Assembly (NCBI GenBank): GCA_014802345.1
Contig: JAAVCM010000016.1
Coordinates: 53,486 to 107,587, forward strand
Length of the DNA stretch: 54,102 nt
DNA from: Bacteroides sp.
GTDB lineage: Bacteria; Bacteroidota; Bacteroidia; Bacteroidales; Muribaculaceae
Direction: 5' to 3'
A model generated the notes under the pieces. It was not told where the DNA came from, searched no databases, and was given only the letters and a program-made list of their open reading frames with translations. Shown here piece after piece: positions 28,073 through 37,479 of the stretch (within the stretch, counting starts at the first letter, position 1; each line of letters begins with the position of its first letter). The translations under genes were made by a program, and so were the position numbers.

Positions 28073-29227
28073 ATGCAGCGCATTAGTCAACTCATCTTGA
28101 AAAAACTGTCGGGGCGCCTCACTTCCGCTGAGGATGCCGAGCTTCAGGCGTGGGTGAACGAGAGCGAGGCTAACCGCCGGCTCTACGGACGGCTCACCGA
28201 TCCCTCGGCTCTCAAAGAGACCCTCGACCTCTGGCGCATGGTCGACTCAGGGCGCCGCTGTCAGGAGATGCAGCGTCAGGTCAACGGCATCCTGTGGCGC
28301 ACACGTCTGAAACGTGGGGCGGCTGCCGCTGCCATCGCTCTCGGCGTGTTCGGGCTGGGTGCGCTGCTCGTCGGGAGGATGGATATGAGGGTTGCCGACG
28401 CTCCGGCTGTGGCGGAACACACGCTCCCGCTCACTCCCGAGGACATCAAGCCCGGCGTGACCTGCGCAGTTCTTTCGGATGCCGCCGGTCACAACGTGGC
28501 TCTCAATGCCTCCGACACCGCCAAGGTGACCACCGTACTGCTCAATGTGAACGAGATGGACAGCACCGTCAGCGAGCTTTGCCTCGATGTCCCGAGGGGA
28601 GGGGAGTTCAAGGTTCAGCTTGAAGACGGCACCGAGGTGTGGCTCAACTCTGCATCGCGCCTCTACTACCCCAACACTTTCGGCGATGAGATGCGCCGCA
28701 TCCGCGTCGAGGGTGAGGCTTATCTCGCCGTCGCCACCGACAGCCTGCGTCCCTTCTACGTCGAGAGTGACAATCAGTTGATACGCGTCTACGGCACATC
28801 GTTCAACGTCCGCTGCTATCCCGAGGACAATGAAATCTACACCACCCTCGAGAAGGGTAGGGTGTCCATCCGCCGCTCCGACGATGTCGGAGGTGAACTC
28901 TTCCTCGCTCCCGGCCATCAGGCAGTCTTCGCCACGACCGACTCGAAGGTGCGTGTGCGCGAGGTCGACCCCGATGTCATCACCTCATGGCGCCACGGCC
29001 GGTTCGTGTTCGAAAACCAGAACCTCCTGCGCATCATGCAGGACCTGAGCCGATGGTATGATTTCGACTACGAGTTTGCCGACGAGTCCCTGAAGACCGA
29101 GGAGTTCATGGGGAGCATCCCGCGCTACTCCGACTTCAATACCGCCATCTCGATTCTCGAGAAGTGCGGGGGCATACGTTTCAGTATCGACGACGGAAAG
29201 GTCTACATCTCCCGCACCGACAACTGA
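28073..29227 (+). CDS. FecR family anti-sigma factor
   Basis: Inner-membrane regulator that holds an ECF sigma factor until an STN-type SusC reports substrate. The 384-residue protein has an N-terminal cytoplasmic helical part (LILKKLSGRLTSAEDAELQ), one membrane segment at about 82-101 (AAAAAIALGVFGLGALLVG), the periplasmic FecR domain (DVPRGGEFKVQLEDGTEVWL, then NSASRLYYP and EGEAYLAV, and YGTSFNVRCY), and a C-terminal DUF4974 domain (ENQNLLRIMQDLSRWYDFDY). It is transcribed away from the sigma gene and 89 bp ahead of the STN-SusC gene, so it probably shares that operon. Confidence 0.92.
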   Translation: MQRISQLILKKLSGRLTSAEDAELQAWVNESEANRRLYGRLTDPSALKETLDLWRMVDSGRRCQEMQRQVNGILWRTRLKRGAAAAAIALGVFGLGALLVGRMDMRVADAPAVAEHTLPLTPEDIKPGVTCAVLSDAAGHNVALNASDTAKVTTVLLNVNEMDSTVSELCLDVPRGGEFKVQLEDGTEVWLNSASRLYYPNTFGDEMRRIRVEGEAYLAVATDSLRPFYVESDNQLIRVYGTSFNVRCYPEDNEIYTTLEKGRVSIRRSDDVGGELFLAPGHQAVFATTDSKVRVREVDPDVITSWRHGRFVFENQNLLRIMQDLSRWYDFDYEFADESLKTEEFMGSIPRYSDFNTAISILEKCGGIRFSIDDGKVYISRTDN

Positions 29228-29316
29228 AATCCATAAAGATAAACATTGTGTGACTTACCATGAAAACCCTTCGTAAATAACTTACCTTGTATTTAACCAA
29301 TCATTAATAGTATTAG

Positions 29317-32300
29317 ATGAAACGCAGATTAATTATCCTCTTAGTTGCTTGGGTATGCCTCCCGATGGCACTTCTCGCCCGCAACTACGACATGACTTTC
29401 AACGGTGATTCGCCGGAAGCAGTCTTCCAGATCATCAAGAAAGCCACCGGCTACGAGTTTGTCTACAACAAAGGCATCCTCAACGATGTGGCCGGACGTT
29501 CCGTCACAGGTTCATACCACGACATGGATCTCGACCGTATACTCACTCATGTAATCAACGAGCAGATGGGGCTCGGCTACGAGATAGTCGACAAGTCCAT
29601 CGTCCTTTCGAAGCAGCCCGCAGTGAAGTCCACCGGCGCACGCATCACCGGCCGCGTGGTCGATGCAAACGGCGAACCTCTCCCCGGCGCATCGGTCTGG
29701 CTGAAGAAGTCGCCTAAGGTTGCCGCCGCGACCGACATGGACGGTGAGTTCTCACTCCCCTCAGGCGGCCAGACCAATGTCCCCCTCGTCGTATCCTACA
29801 TCGGTATGAAACGCAAGGATGTCAACTGGACCGGCAAGCAGCTCAAAATCACCCTTGAAGACGACGAAAATCAGCTTGACGACGTGGTGGTCACCGGCTA
29901 TCAGGTCATCGACAAGCGCGCCTCGACTTCCGCCATCACCTCCATCAAGGCCGAGGACATCCTCCGCCCCGATGCTCTCTCAATCGACCAGATGCTTGAA
30001 GGACAGGTGCCCGACCTTATGTATATGTCCAACTCAGGCGAGTCTGCCGCAGCTCCGAAAATCCGTATCCGAGGCACCTCGTCGATTATCGGTAACCGCG
30101 AACCTATCTGGGTGGTCGACGGTATCGTCGTCAAGGACCCCGTCCAGATTTCGCCCGACGAACTCAATGACCCCGACTATGTCAACCGTATCGGTAACGC
30201 AATCTCAGGCCTCAACCCTCAGGACATCGAGCGTCTTGACGTGCTGAAAGATGCCTCCGCGACCGCCATCTACGGTACGAAGGCCGCCAACGGCGTTATC
30301 GTCATCACGACCAAGCGAGGCAGGGAGGGTGCGCCCCAGATCCGCTACACCAACAACTTCACATGGAAGCGCCGCCCGCGCTACACCGACAACTCTGTCG
30401 ATGTCCTCAACTCCAAGGAGCGCATCGCCCTGTCGAAGCAGCTTTTCAACGACCACTATGTCTATGACAGCGGTTACAGCCTCGTCGGTTTCGAATATCT
30501 TATGAATGAGCTTGTCGGCGGTCGCATCGACAAGAGCGAGTTTGACCGTCAGCTTGCATGGTTCGAGACTGAGAACACTGACTGGTTCAAGCTCCTCACC
30601 CACGACAGCTTTTCGCAGTCCCACACCCTCAACCTCAGCGGTGGCGGTTCAAAAAGCTCCTACTATGCCTCGCTCGGCTTCACCGACGATGACGACATCG
30701 TGAAAGGCACCACCAACCGCCGCTACAACGCCATGATCAATCTTGACGTGAACTTCGCCAAGTGGCTCACGGCTGCTTTCAGCCTCAAAGGTACCGTCAG
30801 CGACCGCAGCTATTATCAGAACGAGATAGCCCCCGTCCAGTACGCCTACCGTGCGAGCCGTGCTATCCCCGCCTACAATTCGGATGGCCGCTACTACTAT
30901 TACAGCCGCAAGGAATATCAGAAATCGGGCTATAACTTCAATATCCTCAACGAACTTGACAACAGCGGTGTGGACCAGAACGGAAATCAGTTGAGTTTCG
31001 ACGCCAATTTCCGCTTCAACATCACCGACTGGCTCTCGGCCAACGCCATCTTCTCCTACACCGCCTCCAACACGGCCGTCAACAGCCTCTGGGGTGCCGA
31101 CACCTATCACTCCTCGAAGATTCGTTACAGCAACTATGGTGAACCGGTCTCTGAGGAAAACACGCTGATGCCGCAGGGTGGTGAGCTCACACACACGACG
31201 ACCGACCTGCGAAGCTGGACCGCACGTCTGCAATTTGACTGGAACAAGTATTTCAACGACGAGACCCACAATTTCAGCGGCGGCATAGGTTTCGAGGCCA
31301 ACTCTGACAACTACAAGGGTTACAGCAACGTCACCCGAGGCTACTTCCCCGACCGCGGTATGAGCTTCGCCACCGGCATAGACCTGAGCAAATATCCCAG
31401 CTATGCTGCATGGATTGCCGACAATGTCCCCTATCTCACCAACTCCAAGGAAAACGTCCTTTCCGCCTATATCACCGCCAGCTACAATTGGAAGCGACTG
31501 ATTTTCGTCAACGCCAATGCCCGCGTCGACGGCTCGAACAGCTTCGGCGACCGCGCCAACGACAAGCTCCTCCCGATATGGTCGGTTTCAGGCTCGTTTG
31601 ATGCCGCGCAGCTCGACTTCTTCAAGCAGCTCACATGGCTCGACTACTTCTCCATCAAGGGTAGCTACGGCTATCAGGGCAATATGCTTTCCGACCAGTC
31701 GCCTGTCATGATTATCCAGAAGGAGGCTTACAACGAGTTCTACGGCGAATATATGTCGACCGTGCGCCGCAACCCCAATCCCGACCTCCGTTGGGAGAAG
31801 ACCACCAGCTACAACCTCGGTTTCGAATGGGGCTTCTTCAACCGCAAGCTCCAGCTTGATGCGTCCGTCTACTGGAAGCGCACCAAGGATGCCTTCATGA
31901 CCAAGACCATCTCGACCGTCAACGGCTACGAGTCCTACATCGTCAACGGCGGCGACATCGACAACGACGGTTACTCAATCGGCATCACCGTCCGCCCCAT
32001 CGACAGCCGCGACTGGCAGTGGAGCGTCTCGACCAACTTCTCGCGTGCCATCAACCGCATCAAGAGTCTGCCCGCAGGCGAGTCCTACGAACTTGAAGAC
32101 TTCCTCAACGGCAATGCAATTGTCAAGGGTCAGCCTGTCGGCACGTTCTATTCCTACAAGTTCCTCGGCCTCAGCCCTGTGGACGGCGGCCCGATGTTTG
32201 ACGACTGGTTTGACCACACCGAGGACCTCAAAGGACTCAGCAAGTATGACACCTACACTTCTGTCCTCACCGCGACCGGTTCGCGCGAACCCATCATGTC

Positions 32301-32880
32301 GGGCAATCTCTCGACCATGCTCCGCTGGAAGAATCTCCGACTCAATGCCAACTTCACTTACAGCCTCGGAGCCAATACCCGTCTGTTCGGTATGTATGGC
32401 GCAGGTGTAGGCAGCGAGGGTGTCTTTGCCAAGAGTGGTGAAATCAAGTCGGAAAACAACCTCAGCCGCGACTATCTCGACCGCTGGCTCAAACCCGGCG
32501 ACGAGAAGCACACCAACATTCCCGCAATCATCGCTTACAGCCATCCCAGCTACTTCAAGTATCTCAACCACTGGTCATCCGATATGGATGAGGTGAACAC
32601 CATCGCAGAGTCATACTGGGATATGTATGACTACTCGGATCTCCGCGTCGTGAGCGCCGACTACCTCAAACTTTCGACCCTCAGCCTTTCCTACGATTTC
32701 CCGAAGAACCTTCTTCGTCCGTGGGGGTGCCAGCGACTCGAATTGACCGCCACCGGCACAAATCTTTTCACGATATGCGATTCAAAGCTCAAAGGTCAGA
32801 CCCCGACTCAGGGTGGCTTTACCAACATCCAGCTCTCTGACCGTCCCGGTTTCTCATTTGGACTTAACGTAACTTTCTAA
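29317..32880 (+). CDS. SusC/RagA TonB-linked transporter with STN signalling domain (SusC2)
   Basis: Outer-membrane importer that also signals. The 1187 residues start with a signal peptide (cleavage near LLARNY), then an STN domain (about 25-95: AVFQIIKKATGYEFVYNKGI, ending IVDKSIVLSK) that contacts FecR, a carboxypeptidase-like domain (GRVVDANGEPLPGASVWLKK), a segment resembling a TonB box (QLDDVVVTGYQ), the plug (WVVDGIVVKDPV, LKDASATAIYGTKAANG) and a barrel ending FGLNVTF. With the fecR gene upstream it makes a complete trans-envelope signalling unit. Start ATG. Confidence 0.95.
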   Translation: MKRRLIILLVAWVCLPMALLARNYDMTFNGDSPEAVFQIIKKATGYEFVYNKGILNDVAGRSVTGSYHDMDLDRILTHVINEQMGLGYEIVDKSIVLSKQPAVKSTGARITGRVVDANGEPLPGASVWLKKSPKVAAATDMDGEFSLPSGGQTNVPLVVSYIGMKRKDVNWTGKQLKITLEDDENQLDDVVVTGYQVIDKRASTSAITSIKAEDILRPDALSIDQMLEGQVPDLMYMSNSGESAAAPKIRIRGTSSIIGNREPIWVVDGIVVKDPVQISPDELNDPDYVNRIGNAISGLNPQDIERLDVLKDASATAIYGTKAANGVIVITTKRGREGAPQIRYTNNFTWKRRPRYTDNSVDVLNSKERIALSKQLFNDHYVYDSGYSLVGFEYLMNELVGGRIDKSEFDRQLAWFETENTDWFKLLTHDSFSQSHTLNLSGGGSKSSYYASLGFTDDDDIVKGTTNRRYNAMINLDVNFAKWLTAAFSLKGTVSDRSYYQNEIAPVQYAYRASRAIPAYNSDGRYYYYSRKEYQKSGYNFNILNELDNSGVDQNGNQLSFDANFRFNITDWLSANAIFSYTASNTAVNSLWGADTYHSSKIRYSNYGEPVSEENTLMPQGGELTHTTTDLRSWTARLQFDWNKYFNDETHNFSGGIGFEANSDNYKGYSNVTRGYFPDRGMSFATGIDLSKYPSYAAWIADNVPYLTNSKENVLSAYITASYNWKRLIFVNANARVDGSNSFGDRANDKLLPIWSVSGSFDAAQLDFFKQLTWLDYFSIKGSYGYQGNMLSDQSPVMIIQKEAYNEFYGEYMSTVRRNPNPDLRWEKTTSYNLGFEWGFFNRKLQLDASVYWKRTKDAFMTKTISTVNGYESYIVNGGDIDNDGYSIGITVRPIDSRDWQWSVSTNFSRAINRIKSLPAGESYELEDFLNGNAIVKGQPVGTFYSYKFLGLSPVDGGPMFDDWFDHTEDLKGLSKYDTYTSVLTATGSREPIMSGNLSTMLRWKNLRLNANFTYSLGANTRLFGMYGAGVGSEGVFAKSGEIKSENNLSRDYLDRWLKPGDEKHTNIPAIIAYSHPSYFKYLNHWSSDMDEVNTIAESYWDMYDYSDLRVVSADYLKLSTLSLSYDFPKNLLRPWGCQRLELTATGTNLFTICDSKLKGQTPTQGGFTNIQLSDRPGFSFGLNVTF

Positions 32881-32890
32881 TCAACCAATC

Positions 32891-34537
32891 ATGAACGCAA
32901 TAAAGAAAACCATATACGGTGTGGGCATGATGCTCTGCGGTGTCAGCCTCACTTCCTGCGACTCTTTCCTTAAGGAATACTCTCAGGACCTTGCGAAAGT
33001 CACCTCTTGGGAGGACCTTGATGAAGTCCTTCTCGGCGATGCCTACATCAAGACCTGCCGTATAATCAAAGGTAACTACTCCTCGGAGATTGAAAACCGT
33101 GACAACGACTTCGATTTCCTGCATTTTATGACCGACGAAATCACCATGACCGAATATACCGGCCATGACCTGATTTCCTACGATTATTCCGTGTTCCCCT
33201 TCTATACATGGCAGCAGGACACCGGTACAGACTACAACCTCCGCTATGTCGGCAACGATGCCGGATACTGGAACACCCTCTATGCCCGCATCAATGTCTG
33301 CAACATGGTCATCTCCCTCATCGACGAGCAGCCCGCCCCGACCGAAATCGACGAGCAGGCGAAACGCCGTGTGAAGGGTGAGGCATACTTCCTCCGCGGT
33401 CTCTACTATTTCATGCTTGCCAACCTCTACTGCGAGCCTTATTCTCCTGCCACCGCCTCCTCCACCGTAGGTCTTCCCTTGAAATATTCCGAGGTCATCG
33501 AGGACAAGGAGTTCACCCGCGAGACTCTTGAAGTGACCTACCTCAATATTGTCAATGATCTCCGGCTGGCCGAAGAAAATCTTGAAGGGACCACACCCAA
33601 ATCGCTCTACCGTGCCGGACTTCCTGCCGCCAAGCTGCTCCTGAGCCGTGTCTATCTCTACATGCAGGACTGGACAAATGCTGCTTCGATGGCGCGTGAG
33701 GTGCTTGACATCAACAACCGCCTCCTTTCCCTCGGCAGCAAGACCCCCGGCGATGCCTGCCTCGACGCTTCGTCGCCTGAGGTATTCTTCTCCATGGGCG
33801 ACTACTTTGTGTCGGCTCTGTTCAGCGACGACCGTAAGAGCATGGCAAAATGGCGCATCTCCGATGAGATGGTGGCTCTTTACTCCGACGATGATTTGCG
33901 TAAGGACCGTTATGTCGGTCAGTCGCAGTACCGCCGTCCCAACAGCTTCCGTAAGTTCAACGGTCAGTCCGACGCATGGGGATCGATGAACAGTGTGGGA
34001 AGTATCTTCACTTTCCGTACATCCGAGGCTTATCTGATTCTGGCTGAGGCATCGGCCTACAACGGCGATGAAGCCACCGCACGCACGACGCTTGAAAAGT
34101 TCCTTGCTTCCCGTATGTCCTCAAAAGCAGAGGTATCGGAATCCGGCAATGACCTCATCGACTTTATCCGTGACGAGCGTGCGCGCGAATTCCTCCTTGA
34201 AGGTCACCGCTGGTTTGACCTCCGCCGCTACACCGTCTGCCAGCCCTATCCGTGGAGCAAGGTCATCGAACACGGTTACTATTATATCACCGAAGTGAAC
34301 TATCAATCTGTGGTTGACCGCATCGACTGGTATCGTCTCGAGAAAAATGACGGAGGCTACACGCTCCCCATCCCGCGTGACATCAGAAACTTTCAGGTTT
34401 CGCTCGGCAACTCCAACCGTCCTCCCCGCCCCTGCTACCTCTCCACGCATCCTGAAGCCGACGACAATGATGACGACGACGATTGGGATGATGACTGGGA
34501 CGACTGGGATGATGACTGGGACGATGACGACTGGTGA
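32891..34537 (+). CDS. SusD/RagB family lipoprotein with Asp/Trp-rich C-terminal tail (SusD2)
   Basis: Partner of SusC2, starting 10 bp after it. The 548 residues begin with a lipoprotein signal ending LTSC (Cys23 region), followed by the SusD fold: ARINVCNMVISLI, RVKGEAYFLRGLYYFMLANL, SEAYLILAEASAYNGDE and FIRDERAREFLLEGHRWFDL. The family normally ends near the RNFQVSLGNSNRPPRPCYLS stretch; here a further tail of some 25 residues consists almost only of Asp and Trp. The tail is encoded by GAT/GAC and TGG triplets in a quasi-repeat. It might bind cations or interact with partners; no known counterpart is recalled. Confidence 0.92.
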   Translation: MNAIKKTIYGVGMMLCGVSLTSCDSFLKEYSQDLAKVTSWEDLDEVLLGDAYIKTCRIIKGNYSSEIENRDNDFDFLHFMTDEITMTEYTGHDLISYDYSVFPFYTWQQDTGTDYNLRYVGNDAGYWNTLYARINVCNMVISLIDEQPAPTEIDEQAKRRVKGEAYFLRGLYYFMLANLYCEPYSPATASSTVGLPLKYSEVIEDKEFTRETLEVTYLNIVNDLRLAEENLEGTTPKSLYRAGLPAAKLLLSRVYLYMQDWTNAASMAREVLDINNRLLSLGSKTPGDACLDASSPEVFFSMGDYFVSALFSDDRKSMAKWRISDEMVALYSDDDLRKDRYVGQSQYRRPNSFRKFNGQSDAWGSMNSVGSIFTFRTSEAYLILAEASAYNGDEATARTTLEKFLASRMSSKAEVSESGNDLIDFIRDERAREFLLEGHRWFDLRRYTVCQPYPWSKVIEHGYYYITEVNYQSVVDRIDWYRLEKNDGGYTLPIPRDIRNFQVSLGNSNRPPRPCYLSTHPEADDNDDDDDWDDDWDDWDDDWDDDDW

Positions 34538-34588
34538 TAATGACTTTTCAGTAAGTATTTTATAAATTAAACTATTCAAGTAAGCACA

Positions 34589-35515
34589 ATGAAATTTATA
34601 AATAAATTCGTGGCAACGGTCTCTGTCATTCTCGCCCCGGTGTTCGCCGCCTGTTCGGGCGACGAGAACCTGACTCCGGATGCTGCTTATCCCAATTATT
34701 TTGAAGTTGACGCTTCCGACAACAGTCCCGAAGCGCAGTTGCGCCGTGACTTTAAGGAGCGCACGGGAATCTATCTGCTTTTCAACGACCATCTTGCCAC
34801 CTATACGGATGCCGACGGTGTGCAGAAGGAGGAGAGTGTGGATTTCGACTGGAATTTCACTTCACACATGGAGCAGTATTACCGTTTCACATATCTCGAC
34901 AATCAGAGCGACAAGGAAGAGATAGCTGCGATGGTCGAAAAATATTTCCTTCCCTACATCAATGTGCCGGGTGGAAGTTTCAGACCCTATTCGATTATGA
35001 TTCCCGCCACGATTGAGGTCGACAAATACAACGAGGACGATTGGAAGTCGAAGGACTATCTGAGCTGCTGGCGCTGCTTTGCCGTCAACGGCAGCAAATG
35101 GCTGGGAGCTTCTCCTGAGGATGCACGCGTAATGGGCCTGTCGCTTGTCCGCACGCTTGTCGACAACAATATCGGGACGTATGACCCGGCACTCGACGAT
35201 TTCTACGAGGTCAGCGGTGACTACTACGATTCATATCCCGCCGAGGTTTTTCCCGACTGGATGTATGAGCAGGATGTGACTCTTGTCTATGAAGCCGGAT
35301 TCCTCACATATTACCCGGATTACTACGGCGACCCCGAGTATGATTCATTCCCGTATGAGTCCACCGACTTCCGCCTCTTCAAGGATGCAATCTTCAACGA
35401 GGATGAAGCCGAATTCCGCGAGAAGTGGAGCGAGTATCCCAAAATCATTGAAAAATATGAGATTCTTAAAAGAGCCATCGAAAATCTTGGCCTCAACCTT
35501 AATCCCGAAATATGA
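34589..35515 (+). CDS. Lipoprotein resembling SusCD-linked zinc metallohydrolases, without HExxH
   Basis: The 308-residue product has a lipoprotein signal (VFAACSGDE, Cys22). The segment LRRDFKERTGIYLLFNDHLA resembles the start of the putative zinc metallopeptidase lipoproteins (Peptidase_Mx1-like, substrate import-associated) often found next to susD. No HExxH is present: the helix where it would be expected reads ARVMGLSLVRTLVDNNIG. It may be a non-catalytic binding protein or a different family. It lies third in the susC2 operon, 51 bp after susD2, and overlaps the next gene by 4 bases. Family assignment is tentative; lipoprotein status and operon position are firm. Confidence 0.7.
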   Translation: MKFINKFVATVSVILAPVFAACSGDENLTPDAAYPNYFEVDASDNSPEAQLRRDFKERTGIYLLFNDHLATYTDADGVQKEESVDFDWNFTSHMEQYYRFTYLDNQSDKEEIAAMVEKYFLPYINVPGGSFRPYSIMIPATIEVDKYNEDDWKSKDYLSCWRCFAVNGSKWLGASPEDARVMGLSLVRTLVDNNIGTYDPALDDFYEVSGDYYDSYPAEVFPDWMYEQDVTLVYEAGFLTYYPDYYGDPEYDSFPYESTDFRLFKDAIFNEDEAEFREKWSEYPKIIEKYEILKRAIENLGLNLNPEI

Positions 35516-36222
35516 ATATGAAGAAACTGATATATGCCGCCATCGCTCTTTCGGCTTTTGCTTTCAGCTCTTGCAGCGATGACGATAAGCTCCCGGACGT
35601 GAAGCCTGCCGACCGCGGCACTGTCACCGACAACCTCGGCAATGTCTATGAATGGGTCCGTATCGGAGACCAGATGTGGACCACCTCCAATGCCAAGAAC
35701 GGCCCGGCTCTGGCCGATGCGCAGTACTACAACAATTTCAGTTGGAAATACGTCCTTGATGACTCTCAGGTCGATGAGTATGAGAAGGAGTATATGCCGG
35801 TCTACGGCAATCTTATGACCTATGAGGAGGCTGTCGTGTCGGCTCCCGAGGGATGGCGTCTGCCATCCGACGAGGATTGGAAGAAACTCGAGCGCACCCT
35901 CGGAATGTCGGATGCCGACAGCAAGGGAATGCGCGGCGAAGGAGTGGCTTATGCTATGCAGGCCACTGACTCCGGCTGCGAACTCGGTCTGAAGCTGGGT
36001 GGCAGTGTGGTGCCTGTGAAGAGCTACGGCTGGATTGATATGGACTGGGAGTGGGTAGGCGAGTATGGCTACTACTGGACCTCCACTGTCGAGCCTGCCT
36101 ATGATGCCGAGCAGACCTTTGTCTACTACCGTCGCCTGACGGCCAATATCGGGACTGTCTCGCGCGAATGTATGCGCTCGGACTGCTATCTGTCGGTCCG
36201 CTGGGTCAAGGATGTCGAATAA
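35512..36222 (+). CDS. FISUMP-domain lipoprotein
   Basis: Exported lipoprotein of 236 residues with the Fibrobacter succinogenes major paralogous domain: TDNLGNVYEWVRIGDQMWTT, the hallmark GWRLPSDEDWKKLERTLG, and the late CYLSVRWVKD. The signal peptide ends FSSCSDDD. The fold is C-type-lectin-like, and these proteins are thought to act as surface-binding modules; the ligand is unknown. Its ATG overlaps the previous stop (ATGA), so translation is coupled; a second ATG two codons on gives the more usual MKKLIYAA start. Confidence 0.85.
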   Translation: MNMKKLIYAAIALSAFAFSSCSDDDKLPDVKPADRGTVTDNLGNVYEWVRIGDQMWTTSNAKNGPALADAQYYNNFSWKYVLDDSQVDEYEKEYMPVYGNLMTYEEAVVSAPEGWRLPSDEDWKKLERTLGMSDADSKGMRGEGVAYAMQATDSGCELGLKLGGSVVPVKSYGWIDMDWEWVGEYGYYWTSTVEPAYDAEQTFVYYRRLTANIGTVSRECMRSDCYLSVRWVKDVE

Positions 36223-36261
36223 ACGAAAACACCTAATCTTTTTAACCATAATAAATTTTCC

Positions 36262-37452
36262 ATGTTTAAACACCTTGTTTCTCTTTCAATGTCGGGGCTT
36301 ATGGCCCTGACATTGACTGTTTCGTCAAAGGCTGCATCAGAATTTTCGCTCAAAGGTTCACTCGCCGGAATGCCCGACAGCGTGCGTGTGGTTCTCGTCG
36401 ATATCGAGGACCCCAACGGCAAGCGCGAGATTATTGCCGAGGCGATGCCCAAGGGTGGTGACTTCGAGCTTAAAGGTAATCTCAAATCGCCGCGTATGTG
36501 TGAGCTTGCCTTCCAGCGATATTCTCCCCAACGTGAGGGCTATCTCACCTCAATCTCCACGCGCGTGATGCCTGAACCGAGCGAAATGACCTTCTCGACC
36601 GAACTCACTTTTGACTCACTGCGCAAATCGCGGGGAACGGAGGGGCTGGTCAAAATCACAGGCTCGAAAGCCCACGACGAATTCTGCGAATATTTCGCTC
36701 AGGTCTATCCTGCCGAAAAGAAGGAGAGCGATGCCTCCTATCTTTCCGCTAAGAAATATTTTGCTACAAACGACAACAAGGATACGATGGCTGTCTACAA
36801 TGCCCGTAAGAACGAGGCTATTGCCGAACTGGTCGCTGCAAAGCGTGAGTTTATGGCTGCCCATCCTTCCTACAATATCTCGGGCTATCTCGCTCAGAAG
36901 GAACTCGAAAAGCTCTTTGCCTATACTGCCGACGAGATCGACGCCATGGTGGATATGGTGAAAGTGTGCCCCGACACAGCCCGCGTAGCCACCGTCAACC
37001 GCCGCAAGAACCACGCCATGCGCTATGCCCTCAACCGTCAGTGTCCCGATTTCGAGGTGACGCATGCCGACGGCAATGTAGCGCAGTTCTCCTCGCTCAT
37101 CAATCCCGGCAAGTACACCTTCATTGACTTCTGGGCTTCATGGTGCGGCCCCTGCCGTGCGGCAATCCCTCACGTCCGTGAGCTTTACAAGAAATATGAC
37201 GGCAAGCTCGATGTTTACAGCATCTCGGTCGACGAGACCGAGAAACCTTGGCGCAACGCCATGAAGAAGGAGCAGATGGAATGGGCGCAGCTCCGCCTCG
37301 ACGGTGAAAAGCAGATGGGTGAGGGCGCGAAGGCGTTTTTCCTGACCACGATTCCCCGCCTGATTATCCTCAACGACAAAGGCGAAGTCATCTGTTCGAC
37401 CAATCTCCCCGACGAAGCTACCGCCTGCCTCGAAAAACATCTTGGTAAATGA
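36262..37452 (+). CDS. DUF4369-thioredoxin (TlpA-like) protein, first of a tandem pair
   Basis: Exported thiol-disulfide oxidoreductase of 396 residues. After a signal peptide (cleavage near VSSKAASEF) comes a DUF4369 domain (FSLKGSLAGMPDSVRVVLVD), a helical middle region with FMAAHPSYNISGYL, and a C-terminal AhpC/TSA-thioredoxin domain with the active site WASWCGPCRAAIPHVRELY (Cys295, Cys298). TlpA-type proteins of this architecture are common in SusCD operons of Bacteroidota and are presumed to act on periplasmic or surface thiols. In the last part a thioredoxin-like cis-Pro lies in LTTIPRLIIL. Confidence 0.88.
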   Translation: MFKHLVSLSMSGLMALTLTVSSKAASEFSLKGSLAGMPDSVRVVLVDIEDPNGKREIIAEAMPKGGDFELKGNLKSPRMCELAFQRYSPQREGYLTSISTRVMPEPSEMTFSTELTFDSLRKSRGTEGLVKITGSKAHDEFCEYFAQVYPAEKKESDASYLSAKKYFATNDNKDTMAVYNARKNEAIAELVAAKREFMAAHPSYNISGYLAQKELEKLFAYTADEIDAMVDMVKVCPDTARVATVNRRKNHAMRYALNRQCPDFEVTHADGNVAQFSSLINPGKYTFIDFWASWCGPCRAAIPHVRELYKKYDGKLDVYSISVDETEKPWRNAMKKEQMEWAQLRLDGEKQMGEGAKAFFLTTIPRLIILNDKGEVICSTNLPDEATACLEKHLGK

Positions 37453-37479
37453 ATTTAACCGATTAAAAACTTTCAATCA

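Noticed and set aside
32891-34537. Frameshift at the end of susD2 producing the Asp/Trp tail
   Set aside because: The tail is in frame with the conserved SusD core, and the +1 and +2 frames there do not continue a recognisable SusD C-terminus.
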